From assembly GCA_035701265.1 (NCBI GenBank), contig DASSNU010000002.1:186001-250000 (forward strand): 64,000 bases of DNA. The letters are read 5' to 3'. Made by a program: the position numbers and the translations under genes. Source of the DNA: DASSNU01 sp035701265. GTDB lineage: Bacteria > Gemmatimonadota > Gemmatimonadetes > Gemmatimonadales > Gemmatimonadaceae. The notes beneath the pieces are model-generated. The model was not told the DNA's origin and searched no databases. It worked only from the letters and a program-made list of their open reading frames with translations. This document shows positions 35,720-44,187 of this stretch, piece by piece (within the stretch, counting starts at the first letter, position 1; each line of letters opens with the position of its first letter).

Positions 35720-36351
35720 TCCTGTTGGACACCCGTCGGGGCGCCAGCGCTTCCCTGGCTCCCCCACCGCGACGAGAGCGTGTGTTCCACGCTCAGGTGA
35801 TCGAGGATGCGGGCGACGACGAAGTCCACCAGATCGGACACGCGCTGCGTGCGGTGGTAGAACCCCGGCGCGGCGGGGAGCACCACCGCTCCCGCGCGCG
35901 AGACGCGCAGCATGTTCTCGAGATGAATCACGCTGAGCGGCGTCTCGCGCGGAACGAGCAGCAGCGGGCGGCGCTCCTTGAGCGTGACGTCCGCCGCGCG
36001 CTCCACCAGTGAGCGCGAGCTGCCGTGCGCGATGGCCGACAGCGTCCCCATCGAGCAGGGGCAGACGACCATCCCGGCTGTCCGGGCCGACCCCGATGCC
36101 GGCGCCGCGCCGCGATCGGTGTCGTCGAACACGCGCACGTGCTCGTCCCACGCGGCAGTCCCCACGCGCGCGCGCAGCGCGGCCATATCGTGCACGTCGG
36201 CTTCCATGGACAGAAGCCGCCAGCCGTGCGATGAGATGATGAGCCACACCTCCCGCCCGGCACGCGCCAATTGCTCGAGCAATCGGACCGCATAGGGCGC
36301 ACCGGATGCGCCCGTGACGGCCAGCACGACCGGCACGCGCTCGCCGCTCAC
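35716..36351 (-). CDS. ubiX: Flavin prenyltransferase UbiX-like (MqnM-like)
   Basis: Makes prenylated FMN, the cofactor of UbiD decarboxylases. 211 residues: VVLAVTGASGAPYAVRLLEQL, VCPCSMGTLSAIAHGSSRSLVERAADV, ERRPLLLVPRETPLSVIHLENM and AAPGFYHRTQRVSDLVDF, all family hallmarks. GTG 36351 is chosen because GGGAG precedes it and the Rossmann strand follows; ATG 36393 is possible. Presence of ubiD and ubiA in the same operon supports a quinone role; in a menaquinone organism it would act as MqnM. Confidence 0.94.
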   Translation of the reverse strand: MSGERVPVVLAVTGASGAPYAVRLLEQLARAGREVWLIISSHGWRLLSMEADVHDMAALRARVGTAAWDEHVRVFDDTDRGAAPASGSARTAGMVVCPCSMGTLSAIAHGSSRSLVERAADVTLKERRPLLLVPRETPLSVIHLENMLRVSRAGAVVLPAAPGFYHRTQRVSDLVDFVVARILDHLSVEHTLSSRWGSQGSAGAPTGVQQE

Positions 36352-36415
36352 GCGGCTCCCATGTGAGCGGTGCGAGCGCGCGCCGTCGAGCACACGCCAT
36401 CGTTGCGCGAGCGCG

Positions 36416-37339
36416 TCATGAATGCACCAGCCGGCCGGCCAGCACGAACGCCAGGAACGCGATGCTGATGATCCCGTTCATAGTGAAGAACGCCGCATCC
36501 AACCGGCTCAGGTCATCAGGAGACACGAGCCGGTGCTCGTAGATGAGCAACAGGGCGACGACCACCACGCCGAGCGCGTAGAGCCATCCGGCGGACGCGC
36601 CGATCCCCGTCGCGGCGAGCAGCACCACCGCCGCGCCGTGCAGCACGCGCGCGACGAGCAGCGCGCCGCGCTCTCCCACCGCCGCGGGGACGGAGCGCAG
36701 TCCCTGTGCACGGTCGAACGTCACGTCCTGCAGCGCGTACAACACGTCGAACCCCGCCACCCAGCACATCACCGCTGCGGCGAGCGCGGGGAGCAGCCAC
36801 CACGGCCGGCTCCATGCACCGGCTACCGCGAGATATCCCCCCACCGGCGCGATCCCCAGCCCCGCGCCGAGCACCAGGTGCGACCAGCGCGTGAACCGTT
36901 TGGCGTAGCTGTACCCCAGCACCCACGCCAGCGCGAACGGTGCGAGCGCGAGGCAGAGCGGATTGAGCCGCCACGCCGCGAGGAGAAAGAGCGCGCTCGC
37001 AACCACCACCGACACGCTCGCCTCGGCCACCGAGAGCCGGCCGGCGGGGATCTCGCGCCCGCGCGTGCGCGGGTTGAGGGCGTCGATGCGTGCGTCGGCG
37101 ATCCGGTTGAAACCCATGGCCGCGAAGCGCGCGGCGGAGAACGCCACCACCACCCAGACCACCTCGCGCACCGTGACGGGCGCGCTCCGGCTCGCGAGCA
37201 CGACGCCTACCAGCGCGAACGGGAGCGCGAAGAGCGTGTGCGGCAGCTTCACCAGGTTGATGTAGTGCACCAGACGCGAGCGCCCGGCAAACGTCTGCCC
37301 CTCGCGCGCGCGGTCGTGCCGCTCCGCACGCGCGCTCAC
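36416..37339 (-). CDS. ubiA: UbiA-family prenyltransferase (MqnP-like)
   Basis: Integral membrane enzyme of 307 residues with about eight or nine helices. It attaches a polyprenyl chain to an aromatic acid. Aspartate motifs: GFNRIADARIDALNPRTRGREIPAG (first NxxxDxxxD) and FDVLYALQDVTFDRAQGLRSVPA (second). The early HYINLVKLPHTLFALPFALVG is typical of the UbiA/MqnP branch. The GTG start overlaps the ubiD stop (GTGA). With UbiD, UbiX and MenG neighbours, the substrate may be 1,4-dihydroxy-6-naphthoate of the futalosine pathway rather than 4-hydroxybenzoate. Confidence 0.93.
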   Translation of the reverse strand: MSARAERHDRAREGQTFAGRSRLVHYINLVKLPHTLFALPFALVGVVLASRSAPVTVREVVWVVVAFSAARFAAMGFNRIADARIDALNPRTRGREIPAGRLSVAEASVSVVVASALFLLAAWRLNPLCLALAPFALAWVLGYSYAKRFTRWSHLVLGAGLGIAPVGGYLAVAGAWSRPWWLLPALAAAVMCWVAGFDVLYALQDVTFDRAQGLRSVPAAVGERGALLVARVLHGAAVVLLAATGIGASAGWLYALGVVVVALLLIYEHRLVSPDDLSRLDAAFFTMNGIISIAFLAFVLAGRLVHS

Positions 37340-38808
37340 AGTCCCAGTCGCTCCCACATGGCGTCCACGCGGCGGCGCGTGTCGGCGTCCATCTCGATCC
37401 GCCCGGGCCACTCGCGCGTGAAGCCTTCTTCCGGCCACTTCCGTGTGGCGTCGAGCCCCATCTTGGATCCGTAGGTGAAGGTGCGGCTCGAGTGATCGAG
37501 CACGTCCATCGGCCCCATGGTGAAGCGCGCGTCACGCTCGGGATCGATGTTGTTGAGCGCCACCCACCACGCTTCCTGCGGATCGCGCACGTTCACGTCG
37601 CGGTCCACGATCACCAGCACCTTGGCGAGCGACATGAGCCCCTGCCCCCACAGCGCGTTCATCACCTTGTACGCCTGCCCGGGATACTGCTTGTCGATCG
37701 ACACGAACACGAGGTTGTGGAAGATCCCCTCGGCGGGCATGTGATAGTCCACGATCTCGGGAATCGTGAGACGCAGCAGGGGAAGAAAGATCCGCTCCGT
37801 CGCGTGCCCCAGGTAGAAATCCTCCATGGGGGGACGCCCCACGATCGTCGTCGGGTAGATCGGATCGCGCCGCATGGTCACCGCGGTGACGTGCACCTGC
37901 GGGTACAGGTCGGCCAGCGAGTAGAAGCCGGTGTGATCGCCGAACGGCCCCTCCGTCACGAGCGGCTCGCGCGGATCGATGTAGCCCTCGATCACGAAGT
38001 CCGCCTCCGCAGGAACTTCCAGATCGCACGTGACCGCACGCGCGAGATGCACCGGCTCGCGCCGCAGGAATCCGGCGAAGAGAAACTCATCGACCGTTGG
38101 AGGAAGCGGCGCCGATGCGGCGTAGATGGACGCCGGATCGCCGCCCACCGCAATACACACGGGCATCGTCTCGCCCCGCTCCGCCATCTCGCGCCAGTGC
38201 GCGGCGCCCACCTTGTGCCGCTGCCAGTGCATCGCGAGCGACCGCGGGCCGAGCACCTGCACGCGATACATCCCCACGTTGCGAATCCCGCGCGTGGGAT
38301 CGCGCGAGATGACCATGGGGAGCGTGATGTACGGACCGCCGTCCTCCGGCCAGCAGGAGATGATCGGCAGACGGGAGAGATCGACCTCGTCGGCGCGCAG
38401 GATCACCTCCTGGCAGGCGGGTCGCCCCCCCTTCACGCGCGGCGGGAACTTCCCCATCTCGAGGAGTCGCGGGAGGAGCGCGAGCTTCGCCACCAACCCG
38501 TCCGGCACCTGCAGGCGGAGCATCTCCTCGATCCGCGCGCCGATGTCATCCAGGTCGCTGACGCCGAGTGCCATCGCCATGCGGCGCATCGAACCGAAGA
38601 GGTTGATCGCTACGGGATACTGGGAGCGCGATCCGTCGCCCAGGACGACGTTCTCGAAGAGGAGCGCCTTCCCACCGCCCGGCTGCTTCATCACGCGATC
38701 GGCGATCTCCGCGAGCTCGAGCCGCGCCGCGACAGGTTCGCCGATGCGCGCCAGCTCCCCCGCCGCATCGAGCTGCGCCACGAACTGCGCGACGGTGTCG
38801 ATGCTCAC
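37336..38808 (-). CDS. ubiD: UbiD-family decarboxylase (MqnL-like)
   Basis: Prenyl-FMN-dependent aromatic acid decarboxylase, 490 residues. Family segments: GGGKALLFENV, YPVAINLFGSMRRMAMALG, NVGMYRVQVLGPRSLAMHWQRHK, EADFVIEGYIDP, EGPFGDHTGFYS with the conserved Glu, and the C-terminal IVDRDVNVRDPQEAWWVALNN. The GTG at 38808 overlaps the menG stop. In the operon it would decarboxylate the prenylated naphthoate (or hydroxybenzoate). Confidence 0.95.
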   Translation of the reverse strand: MSIDTVAQFVAQLDAAGELARIGEPVAARLELAEIADRVMKQPGGGKALLFENVVLGDGSRSQYPVAINLFGSMRRMAMALGVSDLDDIGARIEEMLRLQVPDGLVAKLALLPRLLEMGKFPPRVKGGRPACQEVILRADEVDLSRLPIISCWPEDGGPYITLPMVISRDPTRGIRNVGMYRVQVLGPRSLAMHWQRHKVGAAHWREMAERGETMPVCIAVGGDPASIYAASAPLPPTVDEFLFAGFLRREPVHLARAVTCDLEVPAEADFVIEGYIDPREPLVTEGPFGDHTGFYSLADLYPQVHVTAVTMRRDPIYPTTIVGRPPMEDFYLGHATERIFLPLLRLTIPEIVDYHMPAEGIFHNLVFVSIDKQYPGQAYKVMNALWGQGLMSLAKVLVIVDRDVNVRDPQEAWWVALNNIDPERDARFTMGPMDVLDHSSRTFTYGSKMGLDATRKWPEEGFTREWPGRIEMDADTRRRVDAMWERLGL

Positions 38809-39554
38809 GCGGCGCGACCCACGTGGATCGCGGCGACACCCATCGTGAGCGGCTCCCATGTCACGTCGCCGAACCCCGCGGCGCGCATGCGGCTCGCCAG
38901 CTCGTCCCCGGTGGGAAAGTGCGACACTGACTCGGGCAGGTAGCCGTACGCGGTCGGGTGCCCGCTCACCACGCGCCCCACGGCAGGGAGCACGCGATGG
39001 AAGTACGCGTCATAGACCGCCCGCACCGCACGCGAGGGCGGGCGCGAGCACTCGAGGATGACGAGGCGCGCGCCGCCGTCGAGCACGCGCCGCAGCTCGC
39101 GCAGGCCACCGTCCAGATCTTCGAGATTGCGGATGCCGAAGGCCACCATTGCCCCGGAGAGCGCGCCATCGCGCACCGGGAGCTCGAGCGCATCCGCCAC
39201 CGCGGGGACGATGGCGCGGCCGGCCACCTTCTCTCGACCCCGGCGCAGCATCGGCTCGGCGAAGTCCGCGGCGAGCACGGTACCGCGAAACGCCCGACGC
39301 GCCGCCAGCTCGACGGAGAGGTCGAGCGTGCCCGCGCAGGCATCCAGGTAGACGCCGGTGGGGCGGCGCTCCCACGCCAGACGGTCGACCGCGCGACGTC
39401 GCCACCCCCGGTCGATGTTCAGACTCAGGAGGTGGTTCAGGAAGTCGTAGCGCGGAGCGATCTCCGAGAACATGCGGCGGACGTAGGTCCGCTTCCCCGC
39501 CCCGCCTCGTGCGGCGGCCCTGGCCGCGCGCTCTTCCGTCTCGACCGCAGACAT
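38805..39554 (-). CDS. menG: Demethylmenaquinone/ubiquinone methyltransferase
   Basis: UbiE/MenG SAM-dependent C-methyltransferase, 249 residues. YVRRMFSEIAPRYDFLNHLLSLNIDRGWRR is the diagnostic N-terminal motif; the SAM site is YLDACAGTLDLSVELA; then AFGIRNLEDLDGGLREL and LECSRPPSRAVRAVYDAYFHRVLPAVG, also diagnostic. It is the first gene of the operon and catalyses the last step. The C-terminal MGVAAIHVG matches the usual MenG end. Confidence 0.95.
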   Translation of the reverse strand: MSAVETEERAARAAARGGAGKRTYVRRMFSEIAPRYDFLNHLLSLNIDRGWRRRAVDRLAWERRPTGVYLDACAGTLDLSVELAARRAFRGTVLAADFAEPMLRRGREKVAGRAIVPAVADALELPVRDGALSGAMVAFGIRNLEDLDGGLRELRRVLDGGARLVILECSRPPSRAVRAVYDAYFHRVLPAVGRVVSGHPTAYGYLPESVSHFPTGDELASRMRAAGFGDVTWEPLTMGVAAIHVGRAA

Positions 39555-39729
39555 TCTGTCAATCTTGCCGGTCGCGAGGACTGCACGCAAGCGCGCGCTG
39601 GCCCCTCTCCCGGTGCCCGCGTAACTTCCCACGCGCCGCCGTCCACGTCCCATGCTGCCGCCGGGCATCGTGCGCCCGGCGCTGGTGTCGCGCGAAGCGC
39701 GCCAGCGCGCCGTTCCCCCGCACCGCCGG

Positions 39730-40338
39730 ATGCCGCTCTCCCTCGATCTTCCCAACCTCCCGGACGCGGATGTGGTCGCCCTGGCACAGCAGGGGCGAGA
39801 GGATGCCTTCCGGGAGCTGGTGCGCCGGTACGAGCGGCCCGTCTTCTCCCTCATCTACCGCATGGTGCGCAATCGGGAGACGGCGGAGGACCTGTCGCAG
39901 GACACGTTCATCAAGGTCCTCAATCACATCGACCGCTACCGCCCCGAGTTCAAGCTGTCCAGTTGGCTCTTCAAGATCGCCAACAACGTCACGATCGACC
40001 ACTTGCGCAAACGACAGTTGGCGACCGTCAGCATGCACGGTGCGCCGAGCGCCAGCACCGCGAGCGAGGTGGAAGCGACGTCGTTCGCCGTGGAGGCGCG
40101 GCAGGCCAGCGCGCTCGACCGGCTGGAGGCACGCGAGCTGGGGAGCGAGATCGAGCGCGCGATCGGCGCGCTCCGGCCGGAGTACCGGGCGTGCATCATG
40201 TTGCGGCACGTCGAGGGGCGGTCGTACGAGGAGATCGCCGCCACGCTGGATCTCCCGCTCGGCACCGTGAAAACCTATATCCATCGCGCCCGGCACGAGC
40301 TCCGGGACGCTCTCGCGCACCTCCGGGGGGATACATGA
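39730..40338 (+). CDS. ECF-family RNA polymerase sigma factor
   Basis: 202 residues from the ATG at 39730. The sigma-2 region has DAFRELVRRYERPVFSLIYRMVRNRETAEDLSQDTFIKVL and FKLSSWLFKIANNVTIDHLRKR. The sigma-4 region has LRPEYRACIMLRHVEGRSYEEIAATLDLPLGTVKTYIHRAR. It is followed 42 bp later by a zinc-type anti-sigma factor, the usual partner. An in-frame ATG at 39652 would add 26 residues with no family support. Promoter specificity cannot be read directly; RpoE-like regulation of envelope genes fits the downstream membrane genes. Confidence 0.95.
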   Translation: MPLSLDLPNLPDADVVALAQQGREDAFRELVRRYERPVFSLIYRMVRNRETAEDLSQDTFIKVLNHIDRYRPEFKLSSWLFKIANNVTIDHLRKRQLATVSMHGAPSASTASEVEATSFAVEARQASALDRLEARELGSEIERAIGALRPEYRACIMLRHVEGRSYEEIAATLDLPLGTVKTYIHRARHELRDALAHLRGDT

Positions 40339-40380
40339 AACCGGGACCGCGAGTTGCGCGTACGTTGACGTGGAGGCCAT

Positions 40381-40962
40381 GTGGACCGACATCTACTTCC
40401 TGACGAGATCGACCAGCTCCTGGACGGCGAGGTGGGCTTCGGCATCGCCCCGCTGCGCGCGCACGTGCGACAGTGTGCACGGTGCCGCACGGAGGTGGAG
40501 GAGGCACAAGCCCTGGTGTCGGCCCTGGAGCACCTGCCCCATCTGGCGCCCTCGCCGGCCTTCCAGGCGCGCGTCATGGCCAACGTCCGCGTGTTCGTCC
40601 CCTGGCACGTCGCGCTGCGCGACACGGTGCAGCGCTGGCGCCCGCAGTCGCGCTCGGGGCGTGCTGCCGCCAGCGTGGCGGTCGGCGTGGGCACGCTCGT
40701 CATGGCGTCGCTGGCGGTGTTCGTTCTCACGCACTTCGACGTTGTGGTCTTCGCCGCAGGGTTGGGGCTTCAGCGTGTCCGGGAGCTCGCGATCACCGGG
40801 GGCGGTCACCTGCTGGGCGCGCTGGTTGGAGAGCCTGCAGCCGCCGCCGTGCGCGGGTGGGGCATCGCTGGGCTCCTCCTCACCTTCACGGTCCTGCTGC
40901 TCGTCACGGCCGCGGCAGCCCGCGTCCTTCGCGCCGTAGCCACCGCCCCACGCCGGAGCTGA
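40381..40962 (+). CDS. Zinc-binding anti-sigma factor with membrane segments
   Basis: 193 residues. A zinc-ribbon anti-sigma domain has H28-x3-C32-x2-C35 (HVRQCARC) after the DEIDQLLDGEV helix, which would clamp the sigma factor. Two hydrophobic stretches (about 95-120 and 160-182) anchor it in the inner membrane. The start is GTG 40381. Release would need proteolysis or a redox change at the zinc site. It is directly downstream of the sigma gene and 2 bp from the next gene. Confidence 0.88.
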   Translation: MDRHLLPDEIDQLLDGEVGFGIAPLRAHVRQCARCRTEVEEAQALVSALEHLPHLAPSPAFQARVMANVRVFVPWHVALRDTVQRWRPQSRSGRAAASVAVGVGTLVMASLAVFVLTHFDVVVFAAGLGLQRVRELAITGGGHLLGALVGEPAAAAVRGWGIAGLLLTFTVLLLVTAAAARVLRAVATAPRRS

Positions 40963-40964
40963 CC

Positions 40965-42077
40965 GTGCGCAACGCCATCCTGGCGGTGGCCGCGGTCGCG
41001 CTCCTCGTGACCGCCCACCCGGCGCGCGCGCAGTCCGTGCTTTCCGCAGCGCAGCGCGATTCCGTCCAGCAGTGGGTAAACGAGCTGGCCCCCGAGCTCG
41101 CCGGCGCCCCCCTCCCGCTCGACGCGGCCACCACCGGCGCGCGCTCCATCCCTGCCGGGTCGACCGTGTCGGGAGACGTCCTCACAGTCCACGGCACCGT
41201 GGACGTGGCTGGACGCGTGGAGGGCTCGGTGGCCGCGATCGACGGCAACGTGATCCTCCGCGCGAGCGCGGTCGTGATTGGGAGCGCGCTGGCCGTCGGG
41301 GGCACGGTGGTGGACTCCGGTGCGAGCGTGGGCGGGGAGGTGCGATCGGTGCATGCCTCGCGCCCGGGGATCCTCGCCCTTCTCAATCAGCCGACGCACG
41401 TCCGGCCATCCACGGCGCACGCGATCGGGCTCGCGCTCGCCTGGTTCGCGATCCTCGGCGTGATCGGTTTCGCCGTCCTGCTCTTGGCGCCGGCCAATCT
41501 CGAGGCTGTCGCCGAGGTGATTTCCAGGCACTTCGGCCGCTCGTTCCTCATCGGCGTGGTGGGACAGATCCTGGCCCTCCCCGCGCTGGTGCTCCTCATC
41601 GTCGCGCTCGCCATCACGCTGATCGGGATCGTCGTGATCCCGCTCGCGGTGCTGGCGTTCATGCTCGGCGCGGCGGGCGCGCTCGCGCTCGGCTTCGTCG
41701 CCATGGCGTACGCCAACGGGAACGCGATCGGGTCGGCGCGCACCGGCGGCAGCGTGCTCGTTCGGCGCGGAGGGATCCTGCTGACCGGGCTCGCCATCTA
41801 CGCCGGCATCTGGCTGCTGGCCGGCGCATTTACCTGGGCAGGCGTGGTGGGTGTGCTCCTGCGCGCGCTCGCCTCGATCGTGACGTGGGTGGCGGTCACC
41901 GTCGGCCTGGGCGCCACCATCTCCTCGCGCGCCGGGACACGTCGCGACGCGGCGTCGCCGGTGCGCGAGCTCGAGGAGCCGACGCTCATGGCCGAGTGGC
42001 AGACGCCCACGCCGGTGAGCGGTGTGGCGGCCGCGCGCCGCCCCACCCCCGCGCCGGGAGGCGCAAGACGCTCGTGA
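40965..42077 (+). CDS. Exported bactofilin-like membrane protein
   Basis: 370 residues. Signal peptide (VRNAILAVAAVALLVTAHPARAQ), then a short repetitive beta-helix: STVSGDVLTVHGTVDVAGRVEG, SVAAIDGNVILRASAVVIGS, ALAVGGTVVDSGASVGGEV, a polymer-forming/bactofilin-type repeat facing the periplasm. About four transmembrane helices (190-330) follow, and a Pro-rich tail. GTG 40965 has GGAG 6 bp upstream. Proteins of this design often sit beside ECF sigma pairs. It overlaps the next gene by GTGA. Scaffold or sensor of envelope state is a guess. Confidence 0.83.
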   Translation: MRNAILAVAAVALLVTAHPARAQSVLSAAQRDSVQQWVNELAPELAGAPLPLDAATTGARSIPAGSTVSGDVLTVHGTVDVAGRVEGSVAAIDGNVILRASAVVIGSALAVGGTVVDSGASVGGEVRSVHASRPGILALLNQPTHVRPSTAHAIGLALAWFAILGVIGFAVLLLAPANLEAVAEVISRHFGRSFLIGVVGQILALPALVLLIVALAITLIGIVVIPLAVLAFMLGAAGALALGFVAMAYANGNAIGSARTGGSVLVRRGGILLTGLAIYAGIWLLAGAFTWAGVVGVLLRALASIVTWVAVTVGLGATISSRAGTRRDAASPVRELEEPTLMAEWQTPTPVSGVAAARRPTPAPGGARRS

Positions 42078-43018
42078 GGATGATCGCGGAGCGGCACGCA
42101 CCGAAGCGGCGCTCGCGGAGCCGCGCCACGCTCGCGCTGGTCGGGGCAGCAATGGCTGCGGCGCTCCTCTCCCCCGCGGCCGCCGCGGCGCAGGGGCCGC
42201 GCGAGCTCCATGCGCACCGGAACGCGCGCGCATCGGACAGCGCCGCGGCGTCCACCATGCACGTGGAGCTGCGCCAGAACAAGGGGCGAGTCCACGTACT
42301 CCCCGCGGACAGCGGCACGCTCTACGATGTGCGCGCCGCGTACGATCCCGCGCTGGTGCGCGCGTCCACGCACTTCGACGACGCGGCGCACACACTGCAC
42401 GTGAGCACGGCGTCCGTTTCCGGACAGCACATCTTCGGCATGCACGTGGGTGGCACGCCGGATGACCGCAGCCTGGAGCGCAACGTCCTCACCGTGGCGC
42501 TGCCGCGCGATCGCGATGTGGACCTGTCGATGAACCTGCGCGCGGGTGAAGGAGTGCTCGATCTGGGCGGGCTGGCCGTCTCGGGCGCGTCCATCACGCA
42601 CTGGGGGAGCGCGCTCACGCTGCGCTTCTCCACCGCCAACCGTGCGGCGATGCACGAACTGGTGCTGAGCACGACCATGGCGGAGCTGAACGCCACCGAC
42701 CTCGCCAATGCGCACGCGGAGCGCATCCTCGGCACCGTCACCGCCGGTGGCCTCGACCTGGACTTCGGGAACGCGCCGCTCGCCGCCGACGTCGACATTA
42801 CACTGCGCGTGTTGCTGGCGGGGGTGCGCGTCGCGGTGCCGGAGAGCGTGGGCGTGCGCGTCGTGGCCAACGTGCGCGCGGGCTCCATCTCGGGGCTCAC
42901 CAAGCGCGACGAGCACACCTGGACCAGTGACAACTGGGAGACCGCGACGCGCAAGCTCACCATCGAAGCCGGCATCACTGCGGGCGGAATCACCATCGAG
43001 CGCGTCGCAGCCCCGTAG
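42074..43018 (+). CDS. Exported DUF4097-like (toastrack) protein
   Basis: 314 residues. Signal peptide (RATLALVGAAMAAALLSPAAAAAQ), then a repetitive all-beta domain in which strands alternate with turns: RNVLTVALPRDRDVDLSMNLRAGEG, VLDLGGLAVSGASITHWGSALTLRF, GTVTAGGLDLDFG, and the end TIEAGITAGGITIERV. This matches the DUF4097/DUF2154 toastrack fold often encoded near sigma/anti-sigma or two-component genes. The GTG overlaps the upstream stop; ATG 42080 is an alternative. Ligand unknown. Confidence 0.8.
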   Translation: MRMIAERHAPKRRSRSRATLALVGAAMAAALLSPAAAAAQGPRELHAHRNARASDSAAASTMHVELRQNKGRVHVLPADSGTLYDVRAAYDPALVRASTHFDDAAHTLHVSTASVSGQHIFGMHVGGTPDDRSLERNVLTVALPRDRDVDLSMNLRAGEGVLDLGGLAVSGASITHWGSALTLRFSTANRAAMHELVLSTTMAELNATDLANAHAERILGTVTAGGLDLDFGNAPLAADVDITLRVLLAGVRVAVPESVGVRVVANVRAGSISGLTKRDEHTWTSDNWETATRKLTIEAGITAGGITIERVAAP

Positions 43019-43080
43019 TCCCCCTTCCCTACATCTCGCGCGTCGGATGGCCCGGCGCTTGCCCCCCTGCGCACGGAGCG

Positions 43081-44070
43081 ATGTTCGCAGGAGGGAACCG
43101 TGCGTGCGGTGTGCGACCAATGATCGTCGGAGGGTACCGGATCGGCACGCTGCTGCGAAAGACGGGACAGGAGATCCTCAATGACGGGATCCTGAGCCTC
43201 GCCGCGCAAACGGCGTACTACTTTTTCTTCTCGCTCTTCCCGCTCCTGCTCTTCGCCGCGCCGCTGCTGAGTCTGTTCGGCAACGGCCCGAGCACGGTGA
43301 CGTGGCTCATGCAGCAGCTTGGCGCGGTCGTGCCGCCGGATGCCATGCAGCTCGTGCGCGGCGTGGTGGAAGACGTGGTGCTCTCCCCGAACGCGCCCGG
43401 ACTCATGTCGGTCGGTGCGCTGCTCGCCGCGTGGGCCGGCTCGAACGTGTTCACCGCGCTCATCGACGCACTCAATCGCGCGTACGACGTGGACGAAGGG
43501 CGGCCGTGGTGGAAGAAGCGGCTCGTGGCGCTTGCCGCCGTGCTCGCCACCGGCATCCTCATGCTCATCACCAGCACGGTGATGCTCGCCGGACCGGAGA
43601 TCGCCGACTGGCTGGCCCGTCACACGGCCCTCGCCGCACCCGCTCTCTGGCGCGTGATCCAGTACACGCTCGCATTCCTGCTGCTCGTCGCCGCGCTCTG
43701 GCTCGTGTATTTCTTTCTCCCCGCCCAGCGGCAGGATGGCAAACAGGTGGTCATCGGTGCGCTCGTCGCCGCCGTGCTCTGGGTGATCGTGACGCTCGGC
43801 TTCCGCTTCTACGTCTCGCACTTCGGGTCATACAACAAGACGTACGGCACCATCGGAGGAGTGATCATCCTCCTCACGTGGATGTATCTCACCATGCTCG
43901 TCGTGCTGGCCGGTGGCGAGCTCAACTCGGAGCTCCATCACGGCACGGGCGCGGTGCACCCGCGTCGCGGCGCGGTGTACGAGGGGCGTATCGTCACCAC
44001 CGCGGACCCGGATCACGCATCCACCGACCGGATCGAGCGCCTGGCGCCCACCATGCGGAGACCGGCGTAG
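43081..44070 (+). CDS. YihY/BrkB-family membrane protein
   Basis: 329 residues with about six transmembrane helices. The family start is GGYRIGTLLRKTGQEILNDGILSLAAQTAYYFFFSLFPLLLF, and the end is YGTIGGVIILLTWMYLTMLVVLAGGELNSEL, a highly conserved YihY signature. Members were once called RNase BN; that role is disproved and transport or envelope functions are suggested. Start uncertain: ATG 43081, GTG 43111 or ATG 43120 (MIVGGYRIG). It is 62 bp after the DUF4097 gene and convergent with the SAM hydrolase. Confidence 0.92.
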   Translation: MFAGGNRACGVRPMIVGGYRIGTLLRKTGQEILNDGILSLAAQTAYYFFFSLFPLLLFAAPLLSLFGNGPSTVTWLMQQLGAVVPPDAMQLVRGVVEDVVLSPNAPGLMSVGALLAAWAGSNVFTALIDALNRAYDVDEGRPWWKKRLVALAAVLATGILMLITSTVMLAGPEIADWLARHTALAAPALWRVIQYTLAFLLLVAALWLVYFFLPAQRQDGKQVVIGALVAAVLWVIVTLGFRFYVSHFGSYNKTYGTIGGVIILLTWMYLTMLVVLAGGELNSELHHGTGAVHPRRGAVYEGRIVTTADPDHASTDRIERLAPTMRRPA

Positions 44071-44073
44071 CGC

Positions 44074-44088
44074 GCGCGCAGAGCGCGC
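44074..44088. terminator. GC hairpin, copy 1, in a convergent gap
   Basis: GCGCGC-AGA-GCGCGC just after the YihY stop; a further C/G pair extends the stem on the outside. The same core recurs 84 bp downstream. Convergent placement suggests transcript-end structures, but no U-run is present. Confidence 0.4.
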
Positions 44089-44154
44089 GAGCAGACGGAC
44101 GCACGCTCCGCGCCGGCGGATGCCGGTGAACCGCGCAAGCGAAGCAGATGGAAA

Positions 44155-44173
44155 GGCGCGCGCAGAGCGCGCC
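44155..44173. terminator. GC hairpin, copy 2, in a convergent gap
   Basis: GGCGCGC-GCAGA-GCGCGCC, seven paired bases, 15 bp beyond the SAM hydrolase stop (minus strand). It shares the CGCGCGCAGAGCGCGC core with the copy at 44073. Likely a transcript end for the minus-strand operon. Confidence 0.4.
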
Positions 44174-44187
44174 GCACACGGCTGCCG

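Noticed and set aside
39652..39729. Earlier start of the ECF sigma factor
   Set aside because: Adds 26 residues rich in Arg/Pro with no sigma homology and no Shine-Dalgarno.
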